From positions 558,001-622,000 of the forward strand of contig JAKJXP020000009.1 of the NCBI GenBank assembly GCA_022225965.2: a stretch of 64,000 bases of DNA, written 5' to 3'. Each line of letters opens with the position of its first letter. Positions within the stretch are counted from its first letter, which is position 1. A model generated the notes under the pieces. That model did no database searches. It was not told the origin of the DNA and saw only the letters and a program-made list of their open reading frames with translations. This DNA comes from Diatrype stigma (taxonomy: Eukaryota > Ascomycota > Sordariomycetes > Xylariales > Diatrypaceae). Shown here one piece after another: positions 24,501 through 34,132 of this stretch. A program made the position numbers and the translations under genes.

Positions 24501-27464
24501 ATTGTGACTGTAATGGTGAGTCTGCTGTGACATGTAAGGACTGCCTTGATAATACGGTTGTTGGGTTAGATGTGACAGGTGAGGATGCGGTGGCCCTAGC
24601 TGTCGATCCGGCGAGCTTGGTTTCCGCTTCTTGCCTGCGTCGAGCTCCACACCCGGGACACGCGACCAGAGTCCAGTCATTTCAGACTTCTTGAACGCTT
24701 CGTTGCCGATCAGGTTATGGCGAACACTGCTTTCCCACCCCTTCGTTTCGGCGGAGAAGTAGAACCACGGGTACTTTGACATAATTCTCTTATAGATCTG
24801 CTTCAAAGTAAGACCTTCAAGGGGGCCATTGGTGAGAGCTTCGTCGATCAGGACACCATAGTTTTTGCTAGGCTTCTGCAGCTGCTCCTCGGTGAAGTCC
24901 TCCTTATTGAGGTCCAGAGGCGGAGACTTCGGCCGGACCTTCTTATCTTTCTTCTCCTTAGCACGCTTCTCGGCATCGGAGCCTTCCTCACCGTCTTCTC
25001 TCTTCCGCTTCGTGTACTTCCTCTTCTCCATCTTTTCGCCGTCTTCGGGCAGGGGATTCTTCCTAGGGCGGCCGACAGGACGCTTGATCCTCTCACCCTG
25101 GGGTTCCTGAGGTAGAGTCTTTTTGGAGGTCTCTTGCATCTGTTTCTTAAGCAGTCGCCGTTCTCTCTTAGACATAATTCCATCTTTCGGAGGTCGTCCC
25201 GGTCCACGTCGCTTCGGTATCTGGGGCATCATGTATTCACCCTGTTGCCCCTCTGCAAACTCAGTTGTCTCCATAAGCAGATCATCATGCGGGTCGTCTA
25301 AGGCACCGGTTGCAGCCACAAGAGCTTGGAAGTTCTCTAACACCTCTCGGTCGTCATCTTGTAACTCATGCTGCTCCTGCGCGTGCGCGTGGGCTTGCGT
25401 GTGGGCTTGCGCGTGCGCATGGGCTTGCGCTTGCGCTTGCACCTGGGCCTGCGCCTGCGCCTGCTCTTGATACTGTTCTTGGTCGAGAATATCGTCGTCG
25501 TCGTCATCGTCGTCGTCGTCGTCATCATCAGAACCCTTGAGTGGCGTATGCTCTTTCGCCTCGGCTGGCGGGGGCGTCAGATCTTCACTGGTATCTTGGA
25601 AGTTCTCATGATCAGAATGTTCGAAGTCAAAGCTCATCTCCTTGCCTCCGATAGAGAGTCGCTTGCTTGATGTCTCATCCACATCTTCTTCCCCACCCGT
25701 CTTGCCATATTCCACGCCATTTATGATGAAGGCAAATGCTACATCTTTGACTTGTAGACGAGTGCCACTTTTCAGAGTGACCGGGGGGTGGTCCAGACCT
25801 TGATGCTTATCCTCGATAAAGAACCCGTTGCGATGAAGGGAGATGGCTTCAAACACTCCCCTTTCCTGGTTGAATTGTATCTTGAGATGCCGTCTTGAAA
25901 TCCCACGGGTCTTCTTTGCGATATCGGGCCCGGGTGAGTGGATCCCTAAAAAGGGGATGTGATCTGGCGAAGGTCGTAGATGTCCGAGATCAACAGCAGC
26001 GGCGCCAGGTGTATGTGAGACATACTGGCGGTTCGAGGTTATGTGGCCGCCCTTTCCGTCATCGTCTCCATCCTCTGAGCGTTGTTTGGCTGGGCTGTTG
26101 CGCCGTTTCTTTACCGGCCGAAGTACATTCTCCTCCCCGTCTGATTCCGGACCTAGCATTCCTCCTTCCTCGCTGACGTAGGATTTACTAAACTTGCCTC
26201 TGTCGAGATTAAGGGGCGTCGGAGGGGGTAGGCCGAGTCTCGCATTCTCTTCCGTTTTCCTCCTATATATCTGCTCTCTTTTCTCGGCTCGCCTGGCCTG
26301 GTTCATAGCTCGCTGATCACGACCGACGATAACGGCATATGTAGTCATCTGAAAGACACTGTCGGCAAACTCCAGGCGCGCAAAAGATTCGATCTTCTGG
26401 CTGACACTGGCACTTGCAGATGTAGGATCGTGGCTTCCTGTGATGGCATCGCTCTCCTGCGTAAGAGAAGCGCCAAGTGATACATCGGACGGGGCGATAT
26501 GGTTAGGCATAGGTAAATCGGCGTGGTTGTTGTATTGAGCCGACGATGCCTGAGCAAGCGCCATCATTAAGGTACTAGGATCAACATTGCTATTGGCATT
26601 AGGATGGCTCAAGTTGAGGGCATTATGTGTTGCGTAGTTGGCGCTCTCAGGATCTGGATCGGTCGTCGCGATAGCCTGGATTTGAGTTTGAAGCCTGTTA
26701 AGCGGGCGAAAGGCTGGCAACTCGCCCTGGCCATGACCAGCGTTGCCCATCCTAGCTAGAGCATCATTAGGATTCGATGGTTGCGTCACGGAAGATCTAG
26801 TATAACTGTTCCAATCTGTTGGTTCCGTACCGCTAACAGGTAGTTGTGTATTTTCCCTAGGCTTGTTCTTTAAGCTGGGGGTGTATGATGAGTTTTGTTG
26901 ATCACCAAGATCCTCCATACGCTCGTCGATATCGTCGATGTTAACATGCGTTGCGGCGGGTGTCGATAGAGGTGATACCGTTGGCGGAGAGGGAATCGTG
27001 TGATCTATGTCAAAGTTGGTGTTCAGGCGCAAGACACCCTTTTGGCTTTGATTGCCGATGTCCATCTCGTCAGTGCTACTATTGTTAGTGGCGGCAGCAG
27101 TGTTTTCATGTAATGGTTGGGAGGCAGTTTCGGCCATAGGCGCATTTTCGGTTTCAGTGCCACTATTCGCCTTTGAAATCGAGTTCGGGTCTGTGTTTTG
27201 GTTTGCATTTAGACTTGGGGAGGGATCTATCGCTGTCGCTATCGCTGTCGCTGTCGCATTCGGTGCCGGAGCTGTCGGAGGAGAAGTAGTACTATGGTTA
27301 TGGGATTCGAGTGACTGTGGTCCAACTCCTGTTCCTATTCTTGCTCCTGCTCCCGGTTCTGGCTCAAGTGCTGGTGCTGGTGCTGGTGCTGGTGCTGGTG
27401 CTGGCACTGGCACTGGCGGTGACCCGCGGCCACTCTCGGCGGCGGCAGCATTGGACGAAGTCAT
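21536..27464 (-). CDS. FHL1: Fhl1-type FHA/forkhead transcription factor (C-terminus interrupted by assembly gap)
   Basis: A very large single-exon frame from the ATG at 27464 (MTSSNAAAAESGRG), about 1,900-2,000 aa. An FHA domain lies at about 357-585, split by a basic/disordered insert (FARLEFADSVFQMTTYAVIVG ... SRRHLKIQFNQERGVFEAIS). It is followed by an acidic Asp run (about 645-658), a Gln/Ala/His-rich repeat (about 664-699) and two AT-hooks (KRRGPGRPPKDG at about 751; KRPVGRPRKNP at about 794). The forkhead domain is at about 864-945 (NYGVLIDEALTNGPLEGLTL; WESSVRHNLIGNEAFKK). This matches Fhl1, the nuclear regulator of ribosomal-protein genes. The C-terminal half is Pro/Ala/Ser-rich. Frame on the far side of the 99-N gap is not fixed by the assembly. 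The frame implied by 99 N stops at 21675; the Thr-Ala-Pro frame instead runs to the stop at 21538..21536 and ends in a motif found elsewhere in the same protein, so I use 21536. Confidence 0.9.
21727..21855. repeat. 9-bp minisatellite (ggtgctgtc) in the Fhl1 coding region
   Basis: At least 14 nearly perfect head-to-tail copies of a 9-bp unit, running straight into the N gap. On the coding (minus) strand the unit reads Thr-Ala-Pro or Asp-Ser-Thr, depending on frame. Degenerate units continue on both sides (21690-21726 and beyond 21955), so the array grew inside an older Ala/Pro-rich coding repeat. Confidence 0.95.
21856..21954. other. Assembly gap (99 N)
   Basis: A run of 99 undetermined bases inside the 9-bp tandem array of the Fhl1 gene. 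The array probably could not be assembled from short reads. The N count is likely a placeholder, so neither the array length nor the frame across it is known. Confidence 0.98.
25374..25530. repeat. Coding microsatellites in Fhl1 (Ala/Gln/His repeat and Asp run)
   Basis: From 25374 to about 25465, imperfect 6/12-bp units of the 'tgcgcg/tgggct' kind encode alternating Gln-Ala and His-Ala on the minus strand. From about 25494 to 25530 a GTC/ATC run encodes 14 consecutive Asp. Both lie between the FHA and forkhead domains and are probably length-polymorphic. Confidence 0.85.
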
Positions 27465-27974
27465 CGCTGGTCAATTTCAGACAGCTCCTTCGTCGCGTGC
27501 AGCGTAACCCCAAAGGTTAGCTCGTTCAGATGAACAAAGGGGCGGAAGGGTGAACTTGTGGAATTGAGGCGGCCGGCATTGGGTCAGTGCCAGAAAAGGG
27601 ATCCCCGAGCCTGTCGTCGACCGCCCAAAAAATTGATTGGCGACAAGGTTGACCACTTCACTCCGCGCCAAGAAAATGCTACAAGCTTAAAAGCCTACGG
27701 GGTCTGTGATTGGCTGCTGTCTCCCTTTGTCGGCCTTTTTGAGTACCGATCGCTGATTTCCCTGAGGTATCTAAATGCATACATACAGCACCTAAGGCAC
27801 CCCAGGCCCAGGCCTACCTGCCTGCCTCCCTACCTCCAGGCTCCAGTGTACTAGTACTACATACATAGAGCCCATACTTCGTACATACTGCATAAATATC
27901 TCCATAAATACCACAAAGAGTTTATGGCTGCTAGCATAATGTATGTAGGTAGGTACATAGCGCTAACTGCTTGT
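27465..27974. other. Short spacer between Fhl1 start and the retroelement
   Basis: About 510 bp. It contains the Fhl1 promoter/5' UTR and CT-rich 'cctacctg' repeats. Base composition is normal here and drops sharply to AT-rich from about 28100. Confidence 0.5.
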
Positions 27975-28260
27975 CTATAAATCACTTCAGGAATTCGATC
28001 AGAGGGTATTGGAACAGTGTATTGGTGGTATGAGCCCCCTTAGGGGCCGGCCGTTGCAGCGCTCGGAAAGCGCTACTGCGTAGCGCTTTATAAGGCTGTT
28101 ATTGCATTCGTAAAGGCCGCTTTTAGCTATTTAAGCGGTGCCCTTAGGTAAAGGTATTATAAAAGCGGCTTATAACGGCTTATGCAAATCCCTTATATAA
28201 AAGTATTATAACGTTCGTAAAAATAACCGAAAGCTATTTTTGCGGCCGGCTTAAAACAGC
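27975..28260. repeat. Split direct repeat block A, outer copy
   Basis: Starts near 'tctataaatcacttcagg' and ends near 'gcggccggcttaaaacag'. It matches 28482-28770 over its whole length, differing mostly by C-to-T and G-to-A changes in the inner copy. This outer copy is clearly less mutated. Confidence 0.9.
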
Positions 28261-28374
28261 CTTATACGTATAAATAAATCAAAACCTATAAATAATCCCT
28301 TTATTAATATCCCTTTTATTAAGATTCTTTTTTTTCGTTTATTATAACCATAGGCGTTAATAAAAACGATAAGC

Positions 28375-28485
28375 AAAAAAAACGGCGACGCGATTATAAA
28401 GCTAATTAAATTATTAATTATTATTATTATAAATGGCAAATTATAATATAAAATCCTTTTGGATTCGTAAATTAATTTATTTATA
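28375..28485. repeat. Split direct repeat block B, inner copy
   Basis: Matches 32730-32840. The anchor 'ttataaatggca' is present in both copies; the inner copy has 'aaattataatataaaatcc' where the outer copy keeps G and C. It abuts the inner A block directly, forming the B-A junction expected in elements with split direct repeats. Confidence 0.88.
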
Positions 28486-28770
28486 AATTACTTTAAGAAT
28501 TCGATTAAAGGATATTGGAATAATATATTAATAATATAAGCCCTTTTAAGAGCCGGCCGTTATAGCGTTCGAAAAGCGCTATTACGTAACGTTTTGTAAG
28601 GCTATTATTGCGTTTATAAAAACCGCTTTTAATTATTTAAGCGGTACCTTTAAATAAGGATATTATAAAAGCGGCTTATAACGGTTTATGCGAATCTTTT
28701 ACGTAAAAATATTATAACGCTTATAAAAATAATTAAAGGCTATTTTCGCGGCCGGCTTAAAGCAGTTTAA
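28482..28770. repeat. Split direct repeat block A, inner copy
   Basis: RIP-mutated second copy of the 27975-28260 block ('ttataaattactttaag' to 'gcggccggcttaaagcag'). It overlaps the last few bases of the B block in the short shared core 'taaattactt', a candidate recombination site for the element's tyrosine recombinase. Confidence 0.9.
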
Positions 28771-28879
28771 TTTATTTTATTTATTATTTTCTTTTTCGAA
28801 TATAAAAAAAAGATTATTAATTCGTTTTTAATTGCCCGTATATAAAATAACGTTATAAATATAAAAGGCTTATTAAAAA

Positions 28880-29391
28880 CGTTTTGTAATACCGACGTAC
28901 GGTATCGAAGAATTACTTATTTAATAGCTTAATATTTTTTTTGCCTATGCCGAAATCGAAAGCGTATTATGCGGCCTTTCGGCGGAAATTATGGCCCGAA
29001 TACGTATTAAGGGAAATTCCGATCCGCATTAAGCGGGCCCGAAATGCGGCGAAAACGCGTTTACGAATAAAGGCGCCGTTCTATAAACGGAATAAAAATT
29101 ATCGACTTGGATTATATTCGGGATTCAAATCTTATCGTAACCATTTAGCCATATGGAAATAAGAATATATAATATCGCTTATAACTTTTATTATTAGGAT
29201 TATTTCGTTTTTATTTCGATTCGTTTTGCTGGATCGAAAAAATAGCCGGAAATAATCTTTTCGTTCGAAAGGAATAACGCAAAATAAAAAGAGCTTTTCG
29301 TATTTATATCGAACCGGATTATTAACGTCGATTTCGGTATATATAATTTCGCTTAAACGAAAAAACCTTATTCATGCCGTTATAAAGGCGG
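28880..29391 (-). pseudogene. Tyrosine recombinase of the DIRS-order element (RIP-broken)
   Basis: On the minus strand the frame reads FFRLSEIIYTEIDVNNPVRY near 29370-29310, with the box I Arg codon at about 29359..29357. Then comes FERKDYFRLFFRSSKTN, the stretch that precedes the catalytic core in this family. Further on is YSGHNFRRKAA with the box II His-x-x-Arg (His codon 28993..28991, Arg 28984..28982), followed by a Tyr-Tyr pair (28891..28886) that contains the nucleophile position. Stop codons interrupt the frame (for example right after RKAA, where a Gln is expected). All four catalytic landmarks are still codable in spite of RIP. This enzyme would integrate the circular DNA copy. A plus-strand open frame at 28941..29162 is only its shadow. 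Confidence 0.85.
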
Positions 29392-30449
29392 CGTTAATTA
29401 CGAATATATTCCCGGGATTTTCGCCCGTCGTCGCTTCGGAATTAACGAGCCGTTAAAACGTAGCTTTAAAAATAAAGGGCTTTTTTTTGGTTTATATCGA
29501 TTCGTATAAAAATAAATATTTCGCCTTTTATATTAAGCGTTTTATATATACGTTTTCGAAAATTATTATATTATAATTTATATCGACATATATCGAATAT
29601 ATAAATGCTAAATATTTCTTTATTATAAAATCCCGAAACCGGTTTTATATCCAACCGAAAGCCCGATCGAATATTTATTCCGAAAAGGTAATTGTTATTG
29701 CCGGTTACGATATAAATACGTACCGTCGGTATTATAATTCGTACGAATATACCGTTATATTATAGGTTTTTCGGGTATTCGAAGCAAGTCCGGCCTAAAA
29801 TAATCTTACGTAATCCTCGTTAAAGGAAATTCGCAATATTCGTATTGCGAAGTTATTCGGAAATTTAATACTATAAGCGTTTATTAATTGGAATATAAAT
29901 TAATAATCGATTATTAATTCCGTCGAAAAAACGCATCCGCGAATATATTTTCGGCCGATAATACGCGTACCGTTATAAGGTTAATATCGAATTTCGCCGA
30001 ATAAACGAAAACGTCGCGAAAAGCGTTTATCGAAAAGGTCGCCTTTATTTTAAAGCTAAATAAATTATATTAAACCGTTATGTTATTAATATATACGATA
30101 ATCGTACCGTATGCTTACGTTAAGCCGAATAATAAAAAGGCTTTTTAAATTGCAATTAATTCGAAAATGTTAATTAAAAATTGCAATTCGTTTTTACCAA
30201 ATGGACGATAAAAGGCTTAAATAGCCGGAATAGGCAAATTCGTACGCCAGCTTTTTTAAACCGGGCTTTCGCAATATTAAAAACTTCCGAATACAGATTT
30301 TAAGGAATTTATAAATAAATAAAAAACCGTTCGATTCGAATTTATTAATAAATAAATGCCGTTAAAGTTTTAAAAGAAATTCTTTTATTATTATAAATCC
30401 CTTACGGCGTTGCTATTAAATAGGCGTTATAAGCGTAAATTACGTATAA

Positions 30450-31175
30450 AAGCGAAAAAACCCCAAACCCCGTATAAAAAGGGCTTGCCTAAGGGCACTA
30501 CCGTTACGTAAAAGCTTAAAAAGCCGGCAATCCGTTCGGCCTAACGACCGAAAAAAATGCTTACGGTAAAGGCATTAGCAATTAACTTATTAGCTTTCGT
30601 AAGTTTTCGTTTCGATAAACGGGCGTTTATCGACGTTATATCGATTTCGATTCCGAGGATTTCGAGAATTATGTTTTAGCCGTTTTTTCCGGGATTCGGA
30701 AAAATTCCTAACGCGGCAACTAGTTTATTATAAAAGAAATATAACGGAATTGCGATTTTTCCGAAAGGAAATACGAAAATAAAATCGTCGAAATAATAAA
30801 CGATTAATATTTCGATAAGCAATATAAAAAGCATTTAATAAAAAACTTTTATAAATAAGTTAAATAAATACGGAACCGTATAAAGGCCAAATAAAAGGCA
30901 ATTTTCGTAATAAAACCTTTTATGCCATTTAAAGTCGAATAATTAACGTTATAATGCCGTTATAAGCACCATACGAAACGTATTTTTAAGGTTTTTTTTA
31001 ACGAAAAAAAACCCTTTATCGGAGCGGCGTACGAAATCGAAAACGTTTTCGATCGTAATATATTTAAATATAGCACTTATTTCCGGAATTTAATCGTTAA
31101 CCGAATTCCTTGGAAAATAAAAAAGGTGGTATATTTTGCGCCATTTTTCGTTCGGTTTTAATACGAGGCCGAATA
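30450..31175 (-). pseudogene. Reverse transcriptase (DIRS type), RIP-broken
   Basis: Minus-strand translation shows the motif order of DIRS-like RTs. First a 'LVLKPNEKWRKIYH ... FPRNSVND' block (about 31175-31110), then ITIENVFDFVRRSDKG and VKKNLKNTFRMV (fingers/palm, about 31060-30975). Then FGLYTVPYLFNLF (about 30885), the catalytic YYFDDFIFVFPFGK with both Asp codons at 30789..30784, and LGIEIDITSIKARLSK. It ends with AGFLSFYVTVVPLGKPFLYG, the start of the RNase H connection. In-frame stops (after NTFRMVLITAL, after ALGIFPNPGKNG, after FFGR) are consistent with C-to-T changes in Gln or Trp codons. Order RT then recombinase (5'-3') matches DIRS/Ngaro elements, not LTR or LINE retrotransposons. 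Confidence 0.87.
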
Positions 31176-32729
31176 AGGAAAAAACGAAGCCGGGCGATAA
31201 GAAAAACGGAACAAAAACGACGCGGCCGAATATAAAGTTGCCTTTTAATTATTATTAAATTATTGCCGGATTTTCGTAAATTATTGCGAAGTTTCCGGAA
31301 ATTATCGATAAAAATTATTACGTATAACCGAATTAAACGCCGTATATAAATATGCCGTCGATTAAAATGAAAAGTTTTCCGGAATAACGCTTAAAGGCGG
31401 CCTTTTATTTTTCGGCGATTAAGGAAAACGGCAAGTTCCGGAAAAAACTTTCGCTTATAAAAAAGATTTCGAAAAAAAGAAATGTATTAATATCCGGCCT
31501 GGCCGGGAAAAAATTACATATTCGAACGAACAGCTAAATTATTTCCGGATTTTTCGGTATTACGAGCGAATTATTAAAACCGGACGTAATAATATTCGAA
31601 TCTTATTTGGGTTTATTATTGCATTTCGTTATTTTGTAATTTTCGTTATAATTAAGGCATTTATGGGACCTTTCGTATTTATTACCGGAAACCCTTCGAA
31701 TATATTCGTTTTTATTTTAATTGCGGCAAATATTTCTTTAAAAGGTTTTTCGGGCCTTAAATAATGCCGAAGCGTTCCCGTTATATATTTTAAAAGCGCT
31801 AAAAAAAAAAAAATCGCTAATTTAATTCGGCTTTTCGTTTTTTTATTTCGCTACGTTATAACCGAGGTTTATTGCGGAAATTATACAAACCATTGCGTAT
31901 ATAAATATATGCTTTATTTAATAAGCTTATTTATATTTCGTTATATATCCGGTAAAGCGTATTATATTTATTTATACGTTTAAATGTATTAAAAAAAGGC
32001 GGGCATAAATTTTTATGTATCGGGCGAAATATTAAAAAAAAATGTATAAGTCGGAACCGTAATAAGGAATTTTCCTAATATTAAGAACGAATCGAAATTC
32101 GGAATTAACGATGCAGGCATTCGAAGTTTCGTTTTGCGCTTTCGAATAAACGTTAATCCGGAATTTAATTAAATTTAAAGGCTTAAATTTAAATTCGAAT
32201 ATTTGCATTACGTAACGTATTTTTATATTCGGAAATATATTCGCGGTATTTATTACGATATTAAGATATTTATTAATTTCGTCGTTTAAGTCCAAAACGC
32301 GTTTTCGGGTTTCCTTTTCGAAATGCCGGCGGATTATTTTGTTTTGTAGCTTTTATTTTTCCAGTTCGATTTTACGTACCTTAAATCGGCATTCGCGAAA
32401 GTCGAGCTTTTCGGCCGAAAAAACGAATTCGAAGAATTTGTTAGCCGTATTTATGCATAATCGTTTTATAAGCTTCGTAGCCGGCAGCAAAAAACCGGCG
32501 ATATCGGTTCTTAATATTATATTAGGAGCCGCCGGCGCCTTTAATGAAAAACGCGTTACGCGTTTTTCGGTACCCGCGGCGACGATTTCTAAAAGCGCGT
32601 TTTAAATAATAAGAATAAATATAAGGGTATTATTAAAATCCATTATATCGAAATCTATAAATAAACAACAATTAATTAATAAATCGAACTTAGGAAATAC
32701 TTATAAAAAATTCGAATTAAAATTCGAAA

Positions 32730-32840
32730 TAAAAGCGGCGGCGCGGTTATAAAATTAATCGAATTGTTAATTGTTATTGTTATAAATGGCAGGTTGCGGT
32801 ATGGAACCCTTCTGGACCCGTAGACTAATTTATATGTAAA
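32730..32840. repeat. Split direct repeat block B, outer copy (right end of element)
   Basis: Less mutated copy of the 28375-28485 block, ending near 'agactaatttatatgtaaa'. Normal base composition resumes right after it, which fixes the right edge of the element at about 32845. Confidence 0.88.
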
Positions 32841-32845
32841 CCATC

Positions 32846-34132
32846 TCCATCTGCACTCCAGCCCGTTCCCTTGGGTTTGATTCGTACGAAGTGCCAGAGT
32901 GCATAGCAGCTTTCTTTATGACCTATAAATGTTCAGGTCTATTACTACTAGGTACGTAGTATACTCCTGTAGTCATCACCAACTTTTTGTGTTCTTTCTC
33001 TACCGTGTTCTGCAGGTGGTTTGGTGTTTGCTTCTATATGCATGAACCTGGCAGCATTGCAAACCTTCTTTCTGACTAGGTTCTAGACGCAATCGATATC
33101 GCTGCCCTGGTGCCTTCTTTGGCATATTGCCTCAACCTTCTTATACAGGCGCAGACAGGTCAGGTACCTATTTTGAGCTGCTGACCTACTCGGGTACGTG
33201 TACAAAGTAGGCATGCAAACCACCTAAAGACGCTGCATTTGAATGCGCTGGTTTTAATAGCTTGCAGCTGGTGTAGCCTGTAGGTACCTGATTGGTAGAC
33301 ATGTAGGAGTGAACAACCTGGAGTCTTGGACCTCTCAGCTGCCTGCCTGCTCCAAAAGTATCTGACTTGGTACTTACAACGATATGGCAACAATGCAACC
33401 TCCTTGTATGAGGCTCTACTGTTAGAGCCCCGGTCTTAGATGTAGTGGCGGGAGCCATCGTGTCTCCTCCATCGAGAGTCTAGTTTGAGGTCCTAATGCA
33501 AGTCACTAGACCCCCGTTGATCCTACCTGAATAAGTTCATAGCAAGATCCCATTTAAGAATGCCAAAGCAGCAACACTCTATCATCAGCTTCGTTGAGCT
33601 TACTTGATATTCCATTGGTGGCCTCTAGGAAGGCATCAAGAAGGGAGGGCCAAACAATATGAAAATAATCACAGGTTACAGATGGGAAAGGCGGTGTGTA
33701 TAAGTCAGAGTGTTGATAATTAGATGTCAGCATTTGGGGAATACTCTGGGTGGAATTTCCTTGCTTTGGACTGTAGCAGGCTGCTGCGGGCTACAGCAGG
33801 CTACAACGGAGGGAAACAAGGGAAATCGGTGACTTTGTGGAAGAATTAGCCTACAGGAGCCGAAGCCGTAGATCATAGGTAATAACGAAGCAAGCTTCTT
33901 CGGTATATCCTAAATGGCAACACTATATATATAACTATTTCTTCACGGACGGTACATTGCCCAACATTCTTGAGGCAACAATAGGTATACGCGAGTAAGC
34001 CACCTGGGATACTCACGGCAAGCCATGGCGAGAAGGGCCGATAAACAACATATACGGCACGCTTGCTATGCTATACGAGAGGGTTTCAATCTCGCTCTCC
34101 GTCTCTACGTATCCAGTCAAGTAGCTACGTAT
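32846..34132. other. Intergenic, nothing recognised
   Basis: About 1.3 kb of normal composition to the right of the retroelement, up to the stop codon of the molybdate transporter. Small imperfect repeats of 'ctacagcaggctac' type occur at about 33775-33805. No gene was recognised. Confidence 0.45.

Larger units (their letters stand above)
27975..32845 (-). mobile_element. RIP-decayed tyrosine-recombinase (DIRS-order) retrotransposon
   Basis: An AT-rich island of about 4.9 kb. CpA and TpG are scarce, TpA is abundant and CpG is retained, the signature of RIP. Read on the minus strand it contains a DIRS-type reverse transcriptase (about 31175..30450) and, downstream, a tyrosine recombinase (about 29391..28880); both are broken by TAA/TAG/TGA codons of the kind RIP creates. 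The ends form split direct repeats: block A (about 285 bp) at 27975 and again at 28482, block B (about 110 bp) at 28375 and again at 32730, in the order A-B-A-(coding)-B. This arrangement and the lack of LTRs or an integrase fit PAT/Ngaro-type DIRS elements, which integrate through a circular intermediate without target duplication. The region at about 32605..32030 may be a gag-like ORF (coiled-coil-like, Lys/Glu-rich) but is not recognisable. No intact ORF remains; the copy is dead. Confidence 0.87.

Noticed and set aside
27975..28770. Reading the left repeats as an LTR pair or a MITE inserted in tandem
   Set aside because: Block A recurs only on the left and block B is shared with the far right end. 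That fits split direct repeats of a DIRS-order element better than LTRs, and RT/recombinase content agrees.
28941..29162. 73-codon plus-strand frame inside the retroelement
   Set aside because: It is the antisense shadow of the tyrosine-recombinase C-terminus, whose catalytic residues read on the minus strand.
32030..32605. Two open frames (32032..32295 minus, 32339..32605 plus) at the right end of the retroelement
   Set aside because: The plus frame has no recognisable content. The minus strand has a Lys/Glu-rich coiled-coil-like stretch that could be the decayed gag-like ORF, but no motif confirms it, so it is mentioned only within the element.
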